Source: Terriglobia bacterium (GTDB lineage: Bacteria; Acidobacteriota; Terriglobia; Terriglobales; Acidobacteriaceae). Taken from it: DNA of 43,803 nucleotides. The DNA is taken from assembly GCA_020073215.1 (NCBI GenBank), contig JAIQFO010000040.1, forward strand, positions 1 through 43,803, read 5' to 3'. A program made the translations under genes and the position numbers. Positions 1-7,564 of this stretch are shown here, piece after piece. The notes below the pieces were generated by a model. That model worked only from the letters and a program-made list of their open reading frames with translations, was not told where the DNA came from and made no database searches. Within the stretch, counting starts at the first letter, position 1. Each line of letters starts with the position of its first letter.

Positions 1-76
1 GGATCTGTTCGCAGGCGTATTTCACCAGCGACGCTTCGGGTTGTTCGGCGTTAATTTTCAGGATTTCCGCGCGCAC
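1..76 (-). CDS. Probable L-threonylcarbamoyladenylate synthase (Sua5/YrdC family), N-terminus only
   Basis: Only the first ~25 codons lie in the window; the gene runs off the left edge. The frame reads VRAEILKINAEQPEASLV and continues to the edge. This resembles the start of Sua5/YrdC proteins, which make threonylcarbamoyl-AMP for the t6A modification of tRNA, but the diagnostic core is outside the window, so the name is an inference from a short stretch. The GTG start at 76 is preferred because GGAAGGGA lies about 5 nt upstream; an in-frame ATG at 121 would add 15 residues but has no clear ribosome binding site. It is transcribed divergently from the RNA methyltransferase gene starting at 185. 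Confidence 0.45.
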   Translation of the reverse strand, partial: MRAEILKINAEQPEASLVKYACEQI

Positions 77-184
77 TCGGTTCCCTTCCTGATGGTCGGC
101 GTGAAGAGTGAAATGTACCATACTACGAGTTCACGCCGCAGCCGAACCTGAATGCTCGTATTATCCTGACATTGGAACGAACCT

Positions 185-1045
185 ATGAAGCAGGACGCGA
201 AGGCCGCTCGATCTCCGCTCCAGGACAGCCGTCTGCGCCCGCTCGCCGGCCGCCACAACCCGCGCCTGAAGGAACTGCGCCTTGCCTTCCGCCGCGGCGA
301 ACTCACCACTCAGGGCGAATGTGCCATCGAAGGCGTGAAGTTGGTGGAAGAAGCCCTGCGCAGCAGCCGGCGCCTCACGAGCGTGTTCTTCAGCGAGTCG
401 GCACGTCCCCTGGCCGAGAAACTTCTGCCCCAACTCAATGCACGCACCGAAACGCACATCCTGCCCAATGCGCTCTTTAATTCCATCGTCCCGAGCGACG
501 CTCCGCAAGGCGTGGCGGCGCTGGTCAAGATGCTCGGTTTTTCTGCCGCCCAAATCCTGGAACGCTCGCAGTCCGGGCCGGTTGTCGTCGCGGCTGGTTT
601 GCAGGATCCCGGAAACCTCGGCACTCTTTTTCGCTCCGCCGAAGCCTTTGGTGCCGCCGGCATTTTCCTGACCGAAGGAACCGTCGGCCCCTTCAATCCC
701 AAAGTTCTGCGCGGCTCCGCCGGATCAATTTTTCGTTTGCCGTTCCTTCAGATCGCTTGCGGCGAACTGATCGCGCTCCTGCGCCAGCACGGCGTCCGCC
801 TGATCGCAACGTCCTCGCACAAAGGCACGCCGCTGCCGCAGGTCTCCTGGACTCTACCGCTCGCCATCTTCATTGGCAACGAAGGCGCCGGATTGCCTCG
901 CGAATTGATGCATCAGATGGAGGAAGCGATCGTGATTCCGCAAGCCGAGCAAGTTGAATCTCTGAACGCCGGCGTAGCCGCCAGCATTGTGCTGTACGAG
1001 GCGGCGAGAGCAAGGCAAAAGTCAGAGGTCAGATTTCAGAAGTAA
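185..1045 (+). CDS. TrmH/SpoU-family RNA 2'-O-ribose methyltransferase
   Basis: A 286-residue SAM-dependent SPOUT methyltransferase acting on rRNA or tRNA ribose; the target nucleotide cannot be told from sequence. An N-terminal substrate-binding region (about 25-115) contains GRHNPRLKELRLAF and EGVKLVEEAL. The knotted catalytic domain carries the three SpoU motifs: DPGNLGTLFRSAEAFG, FIGNEGAGLP and VESLNAGVAASIVLYE. Length is normal for the RlmB/TrmH group. The last nine codons and the TAA stop lie inside one arm of an inverted repeat (1017-1131), so the C-terminal QKSEVRFQK looks repeat-derived rather than conserved. A likely housekeeping gene, followed after about 110 bp by rarA on the same strand. 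Confidence 0.9.
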   Translation: MKQDAKAARSPLQDSRLRPLAGRHNPRLKELRLAFRRGELTTQGECAIEGVKLVEEALRSSRRLTSVFFSESARPLAEKLLPQLNARTETHILPNALFNSIVPSDAPQGVAALVKMLGFSAAQILERSQSGPVVVAAGLQDPGNLGTLFRSAEAFGAAGIFLTEGTVGPFNPKVLRGSAGSIFRLPFLQIACGELIALLRQHGVRLIATSSHKGTPLPQVSWTLPLAIFIGNEGAGLPRELMHQMEEAIVIPQAEQVESLNAGVAASIVLYEAARARQKSEVRFQK

Positions 1046-1131
1046 AATCTCAAGAGTCGAAAACGGGGGCGGAAATCGCCAAGTATTGAAACCCGGTGGG
1101 TTCTACTTCTGCAATCTGACTTCTGACTTTT
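1017..1131. repeat. 28-nt imperfect inverted repeat (TGACTTCTGACTTTT family) at the methyltransferase 3' end
   Basis: Arm 1 (1017-1044) reads AAAAGTCAGAGGTCAG and onward; arm 2 (1104-1131) is its reverse complement with two mismatches, leaving a loop of about 60 nt. Arm 1 covers the last codons and part of the stop of the upstream gene. It could fold as a terminator-like stem. Short-period TGACTT and TACTGGG tracts recur elsewhere in this window. Confidence 0.8.
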
Positions 1132-1157
1132 GACTTTTCGCGTGGTGAAATGACGTT

Positions 1158-2561
1158 GTGAATCTGTTCCAAACCATCCCGCCGGAAGACTCGACTCGGA
1201 AAGGCACGCGCCCGCTCGCCGACCGCATGCGCCCGCGAACGCTCGACGATTTCGTCGGCCAGGAACACCTTGTCGGTCCCGGCAAGCCGCTGCGCGTGCA
1301 GATCGAGCGCGACGACCCTACTTCCATGATCTTCTGGGGCCCGCCGGGCACCGGCAAAACTACGCTCGCCAAAATCATCGCTGGCATCACTAAGGCCGAG
1401 TTCATCGAGTTCTCCGCCGTGCTCTCCGGGATCAAGGAAATCAAGCAGGTCATGGCCGACGCCGACCGCGCCCGCCAGTACGGCACGCGCACCATCGTGT
1501 TCGTCGATGAGATTCACCGCTTCAACCGCGCGCAACAAGACGCGTTCCTTCCTCACGTCGAGAAAGGCAGCATCCGCCTGATCGGCGCCACCACCGAGAA
1601 TCCGTCGTTCGAAATCAATTCCGCGCTGCTTTCGCGTTGCCGCGTCTATGTGCTGAAGCCGCTGACCGAAGAAGAAATTGTCGTTCTGCTACGCCGAGCC
1701 CTCAGCGACAACGAGCGCGGGCTAGGCCAGATGCACCTGGAAGCCGCTGACCAGGCTCTTCAAAAAATCGCCGCCTACTCCAGCGGAGACGCCCGAGCCG
1801 CCTACAATGTGGTAGAGGTTGCCGCCGCCCTCTCTGTAGAGACGCGGCTAGCCGCGTCTCCCGCCGCAACCACGACGATCACCGAAGCCACCGTCCAGGA
1901 AGCCCTCCAGAAGCGGGTTCTGCTTTACGACAAAGGCGGCGAAGAGCACTACAACATCATCTCCGCGCTGCACAAATCGGTGCGCAACAGCGATCCCGAC
2001 GCCGCCCTCTACTGGCTGGCCCGCATGCTCGAAGCCGGAGAAGACCCGCTCTACATAGCCCGCCGCGTCGTCCGCATGGCAGTCGAAGACATCGGCCTAG
2101 CCGAACCAGGCGCGCTCGCCTTGTGCATGGCCGCGCGCGATGCCGTAGATTTCATAGGCATGCCGGAAGGCAACCTGGCCCTCGCGCAAGCCGTCGTCTA
2201 TCTGTCGGTCGCGCCCAAATCGAACGCGCTGTACACCGCCTACAGTGCGGTTCAGCAGGACGTCGAGCAAACCGCCGCCGAACCCGTCCCGCTGCACCTG
2301 CGCAACGCCCCCACCAGCCTGATGAAGGGCCTGGGCTACGGCAAGGACTATCAATACGCTCACGACACCGAAAACAAAGTCGCCGACATGCAGTGCCTGC
2401 CCGACAGCCTGCGCAACCGCGTGTACTATCGCCCAACAAATGAAGGGGTGGAAAAGCGGATTCGCGAACGTCTGGAGGAAATCAAACGCCTCAAGCAGCC
2501 GGCGTCAGATCGCACGCCAAAATCAACCGCCAATCGAACAAAAAGAGAATCCGAGCCTTGA
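1158..2561 (+). CDS. rarA: Replication-associated recombination protein A (RarA/MgsA), AAA+ ATPase
   Basis: A 467-residue clamp-loader-like AAA+ ATPase acting at stalled replication forks. Walker A is GPPGTGKTT (61-69), Walker B is VFVDEIHRFN (D117, E118), sensor 1 is IGATTENPSFEINSALLSRC. The C-terminal tetramerisation part has the family signatures ISALHKSVR, DPLYIARRVVRMAVEDIG and LRNAPTSLMK. The start is a GTG with a weak ribosome binding site. Oddity: a perfect 22-bp palindrome (1839-1860) belonging to a repeat family found three more times between genes here lies in frame and encodes the segment around ETRLAAS (residues ~228-234), in the poorly conserved linker before the tetramerisation domain. 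The frame stays open, so the protein is probably functional. Confidence 0.95.
   Translation: MNLFQTIPPEDSTRKGTRPLADRMRPRTLDDFVGQEHLVGPGKPLRVQIERDDPTSMIFWGPPGTGKTTLAKIIAGITKAEFIEFSAVLSGIKEIKQVMADADRARQYGTRTIVFVDEIHRFNRAQQDAFLPHVEKGSIRLIGATTENPSFEINSALLSRCRVYVLKPLTEEEIVVLLRRALSDNERGLGQMHLEAADQALQKIAAYSSGDARAAYNVVEVAAALSVETRLAASPAATTTITEATVQEALQKRVLLYDKGGEEHYNIISALHKSVRNSDPDAALYWLARMLEAGEDPLYIARRVVRMAVEDIGLAEPGALALCMAARDAVDFIGMPEGNLALAQAVVYLSVAPKSNALYTAYSAVQQDVEQTAAEPVPLHLRNAPTSLMKGLGYGKDYQYAHDTENKVADMQCLPDSLRNRVYYRPTNEGVEKRIRERLEEIKRLKQPASDRTPKSTANRTKRESEP
1839..1860. repeat. Palindromic repeat, family A copy 1 (inside rarA)
   Basis: Perfect palindrome with arms GAGACGCGGC and GCCGCGTCTC around a central TA, preceded by TGTA. 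The same unit recurs at 23097-23118, 28030-28051 and 37224-37245, always preceded by TGTA. This is the only copy inside a coding region. Confidence 0.9.
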
Positions 2562-2611
2562 GTTTTGCCATCCGATAGATAGTTGCAATCGACCGGCAGG
2601 AGGATTTCGTC

Positions 2612-3913
2612 GTGGCCACCAGCCCGCTCACAGATTTCGGCTTTCCCAGCCCTCCTCTACCCGAAACAACTGCGGAAAAGCTCGCCGAACTGGTACGTCT
2701 GCAGAAGTTTGCACAACGAATCACCTCCACCCTCGACATTGAAGAACTGGTTCCGCGCATTGTGGATGAGGTCGCGACGTCGCTCGGCTGCGTAGAAATC
2801 AACCTGTTCCTGCGCGATCCTGCACAGCCGGAATTCGTGCTGGCGGGCGTTCGCGGCTGCACCGTTCACGGCAAGGGCCACCGCATCTCAATCGGTGAAG
2901 GAATGGTCGGGCACGTGGCGACCACGCGTAAAATGCACTACGCCCCCGACGTCACTCGCGACCCGTACTACATGGCCTGCGAGCACGATACCCGCTCCGA
3001 AGTCGCCATCCCGCTGCAGCGCGAGGGCGATCTGGTCGGAGTTTTCACCGCTTCCCACTGCGAACTCAACGCCTTCTGCCCAGATCAACTGAGGCTTCTC
3101 GAAGGATTGTGCACGCATATCGCCGTCGCGGTACATAACGCCCGGCGCTTCGGCAATGAGCGCGAACAGCGCGAGCGCATGAGCCGCGAGGCCGAGGAAG
3201 CTCGCTCCATTCAGCAGGCTCTGCTGCCGCGCAGCTCTCCTCTGATCCCAGGCTTCCGTGTCTCCGGGCTTTCGATTCCGGCAGGCTCAGTCGGCGGCGA
3301 CTGGTATGACTTCATTCCTCTGCACGACGGACGTTGGGGCCTGGTTCTCGCTGACGTTTCCGGCAAGGGCACGGCAGCGGCGCTTCTGATGTCGGCCACG
3401 CGCGGTATGTTGCGCTCGCTGGCGCAAACCGGCTCTGGGCCAGCCGAGGTTCTAACCCGCCTCAACCAATTGATGATCGAAGACTTTCCCAGCGGCCGCT
3501 TCGTCACCATGGTGTATGCCGAACTCGACCCGTCCAGCCGCGTGATGCGGATAGCGAACGCCGGCCACTTGGCGCCGCTGCTGCTGGAGCCTTCCGGCCA
3601 TCGCTGGATCAAGCACGAGCACGGCCTGCCGCTCGGCATCTCCGCCAGCAAGTTCTCCGAGACGGAAGTGACGCTAGGCGAGCATTCGCGCATCGCGTTC
3701 TATTCCGATGGAATCACCGAGGCGGAAATCGGTTCCGGCGAAGAATACGGCGCGGAGCGGCTGCTCGCCCAGATGCAATCGCCGGAAGTTACGCCGGATA
3801 GTCTGCTCGCCGATGTCAGAAAATTTACCAATGGAACTGGGCTGCGCGACGACGCCACGGTGATCATGGTGGGAGCGCGCGAAGCAGGAGCAAGTTCGAG
3901 CGCGAACGCCTGA
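2612..3913 (+). CDS. GAF-domain PP2C (SpoIIE/RsbU-type) serine phosphatase
   Basis: A 433-residue cytoplasmic signalling phosphatase. A GAF sensor domain (about 30-175) is followed by a short linker helix and a SpoIIE-type PP2C domain (about 195-425). Metal-binding signatures are GGDWYDF, LADVSGKGTAAAL, FYSDGITEAE and GLRDDATVIMV. In this family the usual target is a phosphorylated anti-sigma-factor antagonist (STAS protein) in partner-switching stress regulation; no such partner is encoded nearby, so the target is unknown. The GTG start at 2612 is supported by AGGAGG about 8 nt upstream, 50 bp after rarA, so co-transcription is possible. The 3' end faces the CoA-binding gene with only 9 bp between stops. 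Confidence 0.9.
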   Translation: MATSPLTDFGFPSPPLPETTAEKLAELVRLQKFAQRITSTLDIEELVPRIVDEVATSLGCVEINLFLRDPAQPEFVLAGVRGCTVHGKGHRISIGEGMVGHVATTRKMHYAPDVTRDPYYMACEHDTRSEVAIPLQREGDLVGVFTASHCELNAFCPDQLRLLEGLCTHIAVAVHNARRFGNEREQRERMSREAEEARSIQQALLPRSSPLIPGFRVSGLSIPAGSVGGDWYDFIPLHDGRWGLVLADVSGKGTAAALLMSATRGMLRSLAQTGSGPAEVLTRLNQLMIEDFPSGRFVTMVYAELDPSSRVMRIANAGHLAPLLLEPSGHRWIKHEHGLPLGISASKFSETEVTLGEHSRIAFYSDGITEAEIGSGEEYGAERLLAQMQSPEVTPDSLLADVRKFTNGTGLRDDATVIMVGAREAGASSSANA

Positions 3914-3922
3914 TGAAAGCTG

Positions 3923-4339
3923 CTACCGGAAGCGCGCCCCGTGTTCCTTCAAAATGCAGCGGTCCATCACCACAAACATTCCAGCCTTGCGCGCCTTCTC
4001 CGCCGCGCGTTCGTTGATCACGCCTTCCTGCAGCCAGATCGCGGGAATCTTCAACTGGATCGCCTGTTCCACAATCTCGTCCACATACTCGGGCCGCCGA
4101 AAGACATCGACCAGGTCGATCGTCTTCACCACTTCAAGCGGGATTTCGAGCAACGACCGGTACGCCTTCTCCCCCAGCGCCTCGGCAATCTGCGGATTCA
4201 CAGGGATGATCTTGTATCCGGCCGACTGCATGTAGGCGGAAACGCCGTGACTCGGACGCAGCGGACTCTCCGACAAGCCAACCACGGCAATCGTCCTCGC
4301 CTGCGCTAACAGTTCGTAAATAGGATCGGACTGCTTCAT
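3923..4339 (-). CDS. CoA-binding domain protein (YccU-like)
   Basis: A 138-residue single-domain Rossmann-fold protein of the CoA_binding_2 family. Seen: AVVGLSESPLRPSHGVSAYM near the N-terminus (nucleotide-binding loop), IIPVNP, DLVDVFRRPEYV, IWLQEGVINERAA and VVMDRCILKEH near the end, all typical of the family. Members bind coenzyme A, but no enzymatic role is established. Last gene of a minus-strand group: it follows the 426-residue protein by 48 bp. Confidence 0.88.
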   Translation of the reverse strand: MKQSDPIYELLAQARTIAVVGLSESPLRPSHGVSAYMQSAGYKIIPVNPQIAEALGEKAYRSLLEIPLEVVKTIDLVDVFRRPEYVDEIVEQAIQLKIPAIWLQEGVINERAAEKARKAGMFVVMDRCILKEHGARFR

Positions 4340-4387
4340 CTTTGTTCCGCTTTGTTCCGCTGCTACTGGGTACTGGGCAAAAGCGTT

Positions 4388-5668
4388 TTAGCCTTTCTTC
4401 TCCATCTTCTGCTTAAACATCCGCAGCGCCAGCTTGCGAATCGTTTCTGAGATTTCTTTGTTCGCCGACAGATTCTTCAGATCGTGAATCATCAGGTTCT
4501 TCATCAATCCCAGCGAGAGATCGATCGGGGTGCGCGGGTTATAGACCAGGTTGCGCATGATGCTGTAATTCTTCGCAAACCGCCGTTTCAGCGGAATCGC
4601 GCGCAGCACCGCCTCCAGCACATTTTTCTGCAGCGCAAAGCCTTCCACCTCACCGTCGGAAACTTTGGGCGACTCCAGCACGGCCAGCGCCACGAGTTTG
4701 GTGCCGTCGCGAATCAGAATCGACCGCTCCTCCTTGCTGCCCCGCATGGCCAGCGAGATCCGTCCCTTGATGTCGAGTTTGGCAATCTTCTGCAGCGTGC
4801 TGTCGCGCCGTTCCTCGTGGCTGGGATGTGGATGCTGTGGATCCTTTTTGCCGTGAAGATCAGCTAAGGCGGCCGCTGTCTTTCCCGCCGCGGCAGTCGC
4901 CAATTTCTCCGCTGCGATTTTGGCCGCCTCGGCGCTCGCACCCGCCGTGGCCGCGGCCGCCGGCGGCTCAACCGCACCCGCCGCCTCGCCGCCCGCATTA
5001 TGGTGTGCGATGCCTGCGTGCGTTGCTCCTACGGGCTCGAAGGGTTTGTCTTTTTCGTTTGCCAGTTCCGCCGCATTCTCCTCCAGATACTTGGCGACGG
5101 TAGTTTCCAGGACTTCATCCGGCGCTTCAGCTATTTCGCCTGCTTCCGCCTCGCCTGCTTCCGCCTCGGCTGCTTCCGCCGCCTGACTCGTCTCCAAGAC
5201 CGCAGTCTTCTGTTCCATCTCCGCGAGTTCATTCGGATTCAGGTTGGGATTCGACTGCAAGGCCTCCAGCAGCCGCGGAGAGTTCATCACACGCCGGCTC
5301 TTCAACAGAACTTCCACGATCGGACGCGCTCCCGACATCGCCAGCCGGTCGAGCGACTCTTCACTTACCGATGGATTCTCCGCCAGCGCCGGCAGCAGAC
5401 AAGTCCGCAGATTTTCGATGTCAATGAAATACTTCAGCACCTCGGGGCTGGTCTTCGGATCGGCAGCCACCACCAGGCTGGCCTTTTCGTCCCAACCGGC
5501 CAGCGTTAGACCTGCCTGCCGACCAAACAAATTGTTATGGAGCGCCAGATGAACCAGGATTTCAATCGTCTCGCTGGGTGGCACCGAGAGGGCTCCGCAC
5601 GCCGCGAATTGCATCAGGTTCGACGGCAACCGTGAAGTGCGGACCAGATCAATCATTCGGGGCATCAT
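4388..5668 (-). CDS. Conserved hypothetical protein with alpha-helical repeats and an Ala/Glu-rich linker
   Basis: 426 residues, not assigned to a family. The N-terminal third (1-150) looks like helical HEAT or LRV-type repeats, with recurring units such as ALSVPPSETIEILVHLAL and LLPALAENPSVSEESLDRLA. Residues 155-290 are low complexity, rich in Ala, Glu and Pro, probably a disordered tether. The C-terminal third (290-426) is again helical and basic, with RGSKEERSILIRDGTKLVA and NLVYNPRTPIDLSL. No signal peptide or membrane segment is visible. The ATG overlaps the TGA of the upstream (p)ppGpp hydrolase-like gene by 4 bp, which indicates translational coupling and a shared function, perhaps as scaffold or regulator; that role is inference. 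Confidence 0.8.
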   Translation of the reverse strand: MMPRMIDLVRTSRLPSNLMQFAACGALSVPPSETIEILVHLALHNNLFGRQAGLTLAGWDEKASLVVAADPKTSPEVLKYFIDIENLRTCLLPALAENPSVSEESLDRLAMSGARPIVEVLLKSRRVMNSPRLLEALQSNPNLNPNELAEMEQKTAVLETSQAAEAAEAEAGEAEAGEIAEAPDEVLETTVAKYLEENAAELANEKDKPFEPVGATHAGIAHHNAGGEAAGAVEPPAAAATAGASAEAAKIAAEKLATAAAGKTAAALADLHGKKDPQHPHPSHEERRDSTLQKIAKLDIKGRISLAMRGSKEERSILIRDGTKLVALAVLESPKVSDGEVEGFALQKNVLEAVLRAIPLKRRFAKNYSIMRNLVYNPRTPIDLSLGLMKNLMIHDLKNLSANKEISETIRKLALRMFKQKMEKKG

Positions 5669-6354
5669 TCATCTCCCGGAATTGGCTGCGCCTTTTTTCT
5701 TTGTGACCTTTCGGTGGACCTCTTCGGTGCCCGCGCTTTCTGGCCGACCGCCAACTCCAATTGCGCGACGGCAATCTCGAGTTCCCGCGTAATGCGGTTC
5801 GGGCTGCGTCGCCGGTATTCGTCAGTCAACGCGCGATAGTACCAAAGCGTGCCTTCCCTCTTCCCCGTGAACCGCGTCCAGATCGCTTCTCCATGCTGCC
5901 GGTAATCCGCCAGAATCGTACGGACGTTATGCAGCTTGTCGGACGCCGAAACCAGCCGCGTCTCCACCCCGGCGTGTTTCACTTCGCGCAGATAATCCTT
6001 CTTCCGCTCCACCCACTCCGGTTTAGGCTCACCAAATGAATCCGTGCAGCCCTCGACGATTTTCGCCACTCTCGGTCCAAACTGTTTGCGGATTTCGCGC
6101 AGCCTCGGCATCCCGCCGCAATCTTCGACCACATCGTGCAACAGCGCCGCGATCGCCATATCCTCATCGCCGCCGCCTTCCAACACCAGCGAAGCCACCG
6201 CCATCAGGTGCGATAGATAAGGCACCGCCGATTGCTTCCGAGTCTGTCCGTCGTGCTTCTCGGCGGCATAGCGGAACGCCCGCTGCAAGCGGGGACCAAG
6301 TTTCGGCGGTCGCAGCGAAACCCTATTCCGCACCTTCGTATTTCCAGCCTTCAT
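5665..6354 (-). CDS. HD-domain (p)ppGpp hydrolase-like protein (Mesh1/SpoT-type small alarmone hydrolase)
   Basis: 229 residues. It has the hydrolase half of RelA/SpoT proteins without a synthetase domain. Metal-binding HD residues are visible: H34, H49 (YLSH), H73-D74 in AALLHDVVED, and D139 in SASDKLHNVRTI; the accessory GCTD and ERKKDYLRE motifs match Mesh1-like enzymes. These cleave the 3'-pyrophosphate of (p)ppGpp or, in some members, NADPH; the true substrate here is unknown. The C-terminal 40 residues are basic (KRSTERSQRKK) and extend past the domain. It overlaps the 426-residue protein gene by 4 bp and lies about 100 bp downstream of prfB. Confidence 0.82.
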   Translation of the reverse strand: MKAGNTKVRNRVSLRPPKLGPRLQRAFRYAAEKHDGQTRKQSAVPYLSHLMAVASLVLEGGGDEDMAIAALLHDVVEDCGGMPRLREIRKQFGPRVAKIVEGCTDSFGEPKPEWVERKKDYLREVKHAGVETRLVSASDKLHNVRTILADYRQHGEAIWTRFTGKREGTLWYYRALTDEYRRRSPNRITRELEIAVAQLELAVGQKARAPKRSTERSQRKKAQPIPGDE

Positions 6355-6453
6355 AGAACTCCAACCCGCGCCAATCAGCGCCTTCCCCCGTGTACCTCTG
6401 TATACCCTGTGGTAAAGATTTCGCAGGTCACCACGAGAAGTGAGCCACGCAGC

Positions 6454-7558
6454 CTAACTCTTCTTCTCGCCTCGCCGCATCCGCAGATACGCCTGCATCA
6501 GCGGCCGCAGGTCCCCGTCCAGCACGCGATCCACGTCGCCAATCTCCAGTTTCGTGCGGTGATCCTTGATCATGCGATAAGGTTGCAGCACATACGACCG
6601 GATCTGCGACCCGAAATCGATATCCAGCTTCGAATCCTCGATCTTCTTCGTGACCTCGCGCTTCTTCTCCAACTCGTACTCGTAAATCTTCGAGCGCAGC
6701 ATGCTCATCGCTTTTTCTTTGTTCTTATGCTGCGAGCGCTCGTTCTGGCAATTAGCCACCAGGCCGGTCGGGATGTGCGTGATCCGCACCGCCGAATCGG
6801 TCGTATTCACGTGCTGTCCGCCCTTGCCGCTCGAGCGGTAAGTGTCGATCCGAATGTCATCCGGCTTGATGACGACCTCGATGCTGTCGTCAATTTCGGG
6901 AGAAACGTACACGCTGGCAAACGATGTATGCCGCCGCTTCGCCTGATCGAAGGGAGAAATCCGCACCAACCGGTGCACCCCAATCTCGCTGGTCAAATAC
7001 CCGAACGCATATTGCCCCTGCACGGAAAATGTCGCCGACTTGATTCCGGCTTCTTCTCCCGGCTGGTAGTCGTACATCTCGGTCTTGAATCCCTGGCGCT
7101 CCGCCCACCGCAGATACATGCGCAGCAGCATCTCGGCCCAGTCCTGCGATTCCGTTCCGCCCGCGCCGGGATGAATCGTCATGATCGCATTCAAGCCGTC
7201 GTTCGGGCCCGAAAGCAGTGTCTCGGTTTCGACGCGATCCACCAGTTCGCCAAGGTCAGCCAACTCGCGCTGCAAGTCGGCCGAGACGTCTTCGCCCTCG
7301 CCGGCCAGATCGAAATAGGCGGCGATGTCGCCGGTGCGGCGCTCCAGGTCGCCTTCCAAGGTCATCACGCTTTCCAGACGCTTGCGCTCGCGCATCACTT
7401 GCTGAGATCGTTCCGGATTCGACCACAGATTGGGATCCGACGCCTGCTTCTCTATCTCGGCGAACTGCTGGCGCAGTTTACCGGCGTCAAAGATACTCCC
7501 GCAGGTCGTGAACCTTGGTCTTTAAAGAAGTGTATTGCTGTTCCAGTTCATCCAACAT
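6454..7558 (-). CDS. prfB: Peptide chain release factor 2, with programmed +1 frameshift
   Basis: RF2 terminates translation at UGA and UAA. Translation starts at the ATG at 7558 (MLDELEQQYTSLK...), meets an in-frame TGA at codon 24 (7489-7487) and must shift +1 at CTT-TGA-C to enter the main frame (DAGKLRQQFAEIEK...). The product is 367 residues. The stop-codon recognition motif SPF is at about 201-203 and the peptidyl-hydrolysis motif GGQ at about 246-248 (in RSSGKGGQHVNTT). The frameshift autoregulates RF2: low RF2 lengthens the pause at UGA and favours shifting. The start lies 6 nt after the lnt stop, so the two genes are probably one operon. Confidence 0.95.
7486..7500 (-). promoter_or_regulatory. 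prfB programmed frameshift site
   Basis: On the minus strand the sequence is GGGAGTATCTTTGAC: a Shine-Dalgarno-like GGGAG three bases before the slippery CTT, then the in-frame TGA and C. It matches the well-known prfB recoding site closely (E. coli has AGGGGGTATCTTTGAC). Confidence 0.95.
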
Positions 7559-7564
7559 TGGTTA

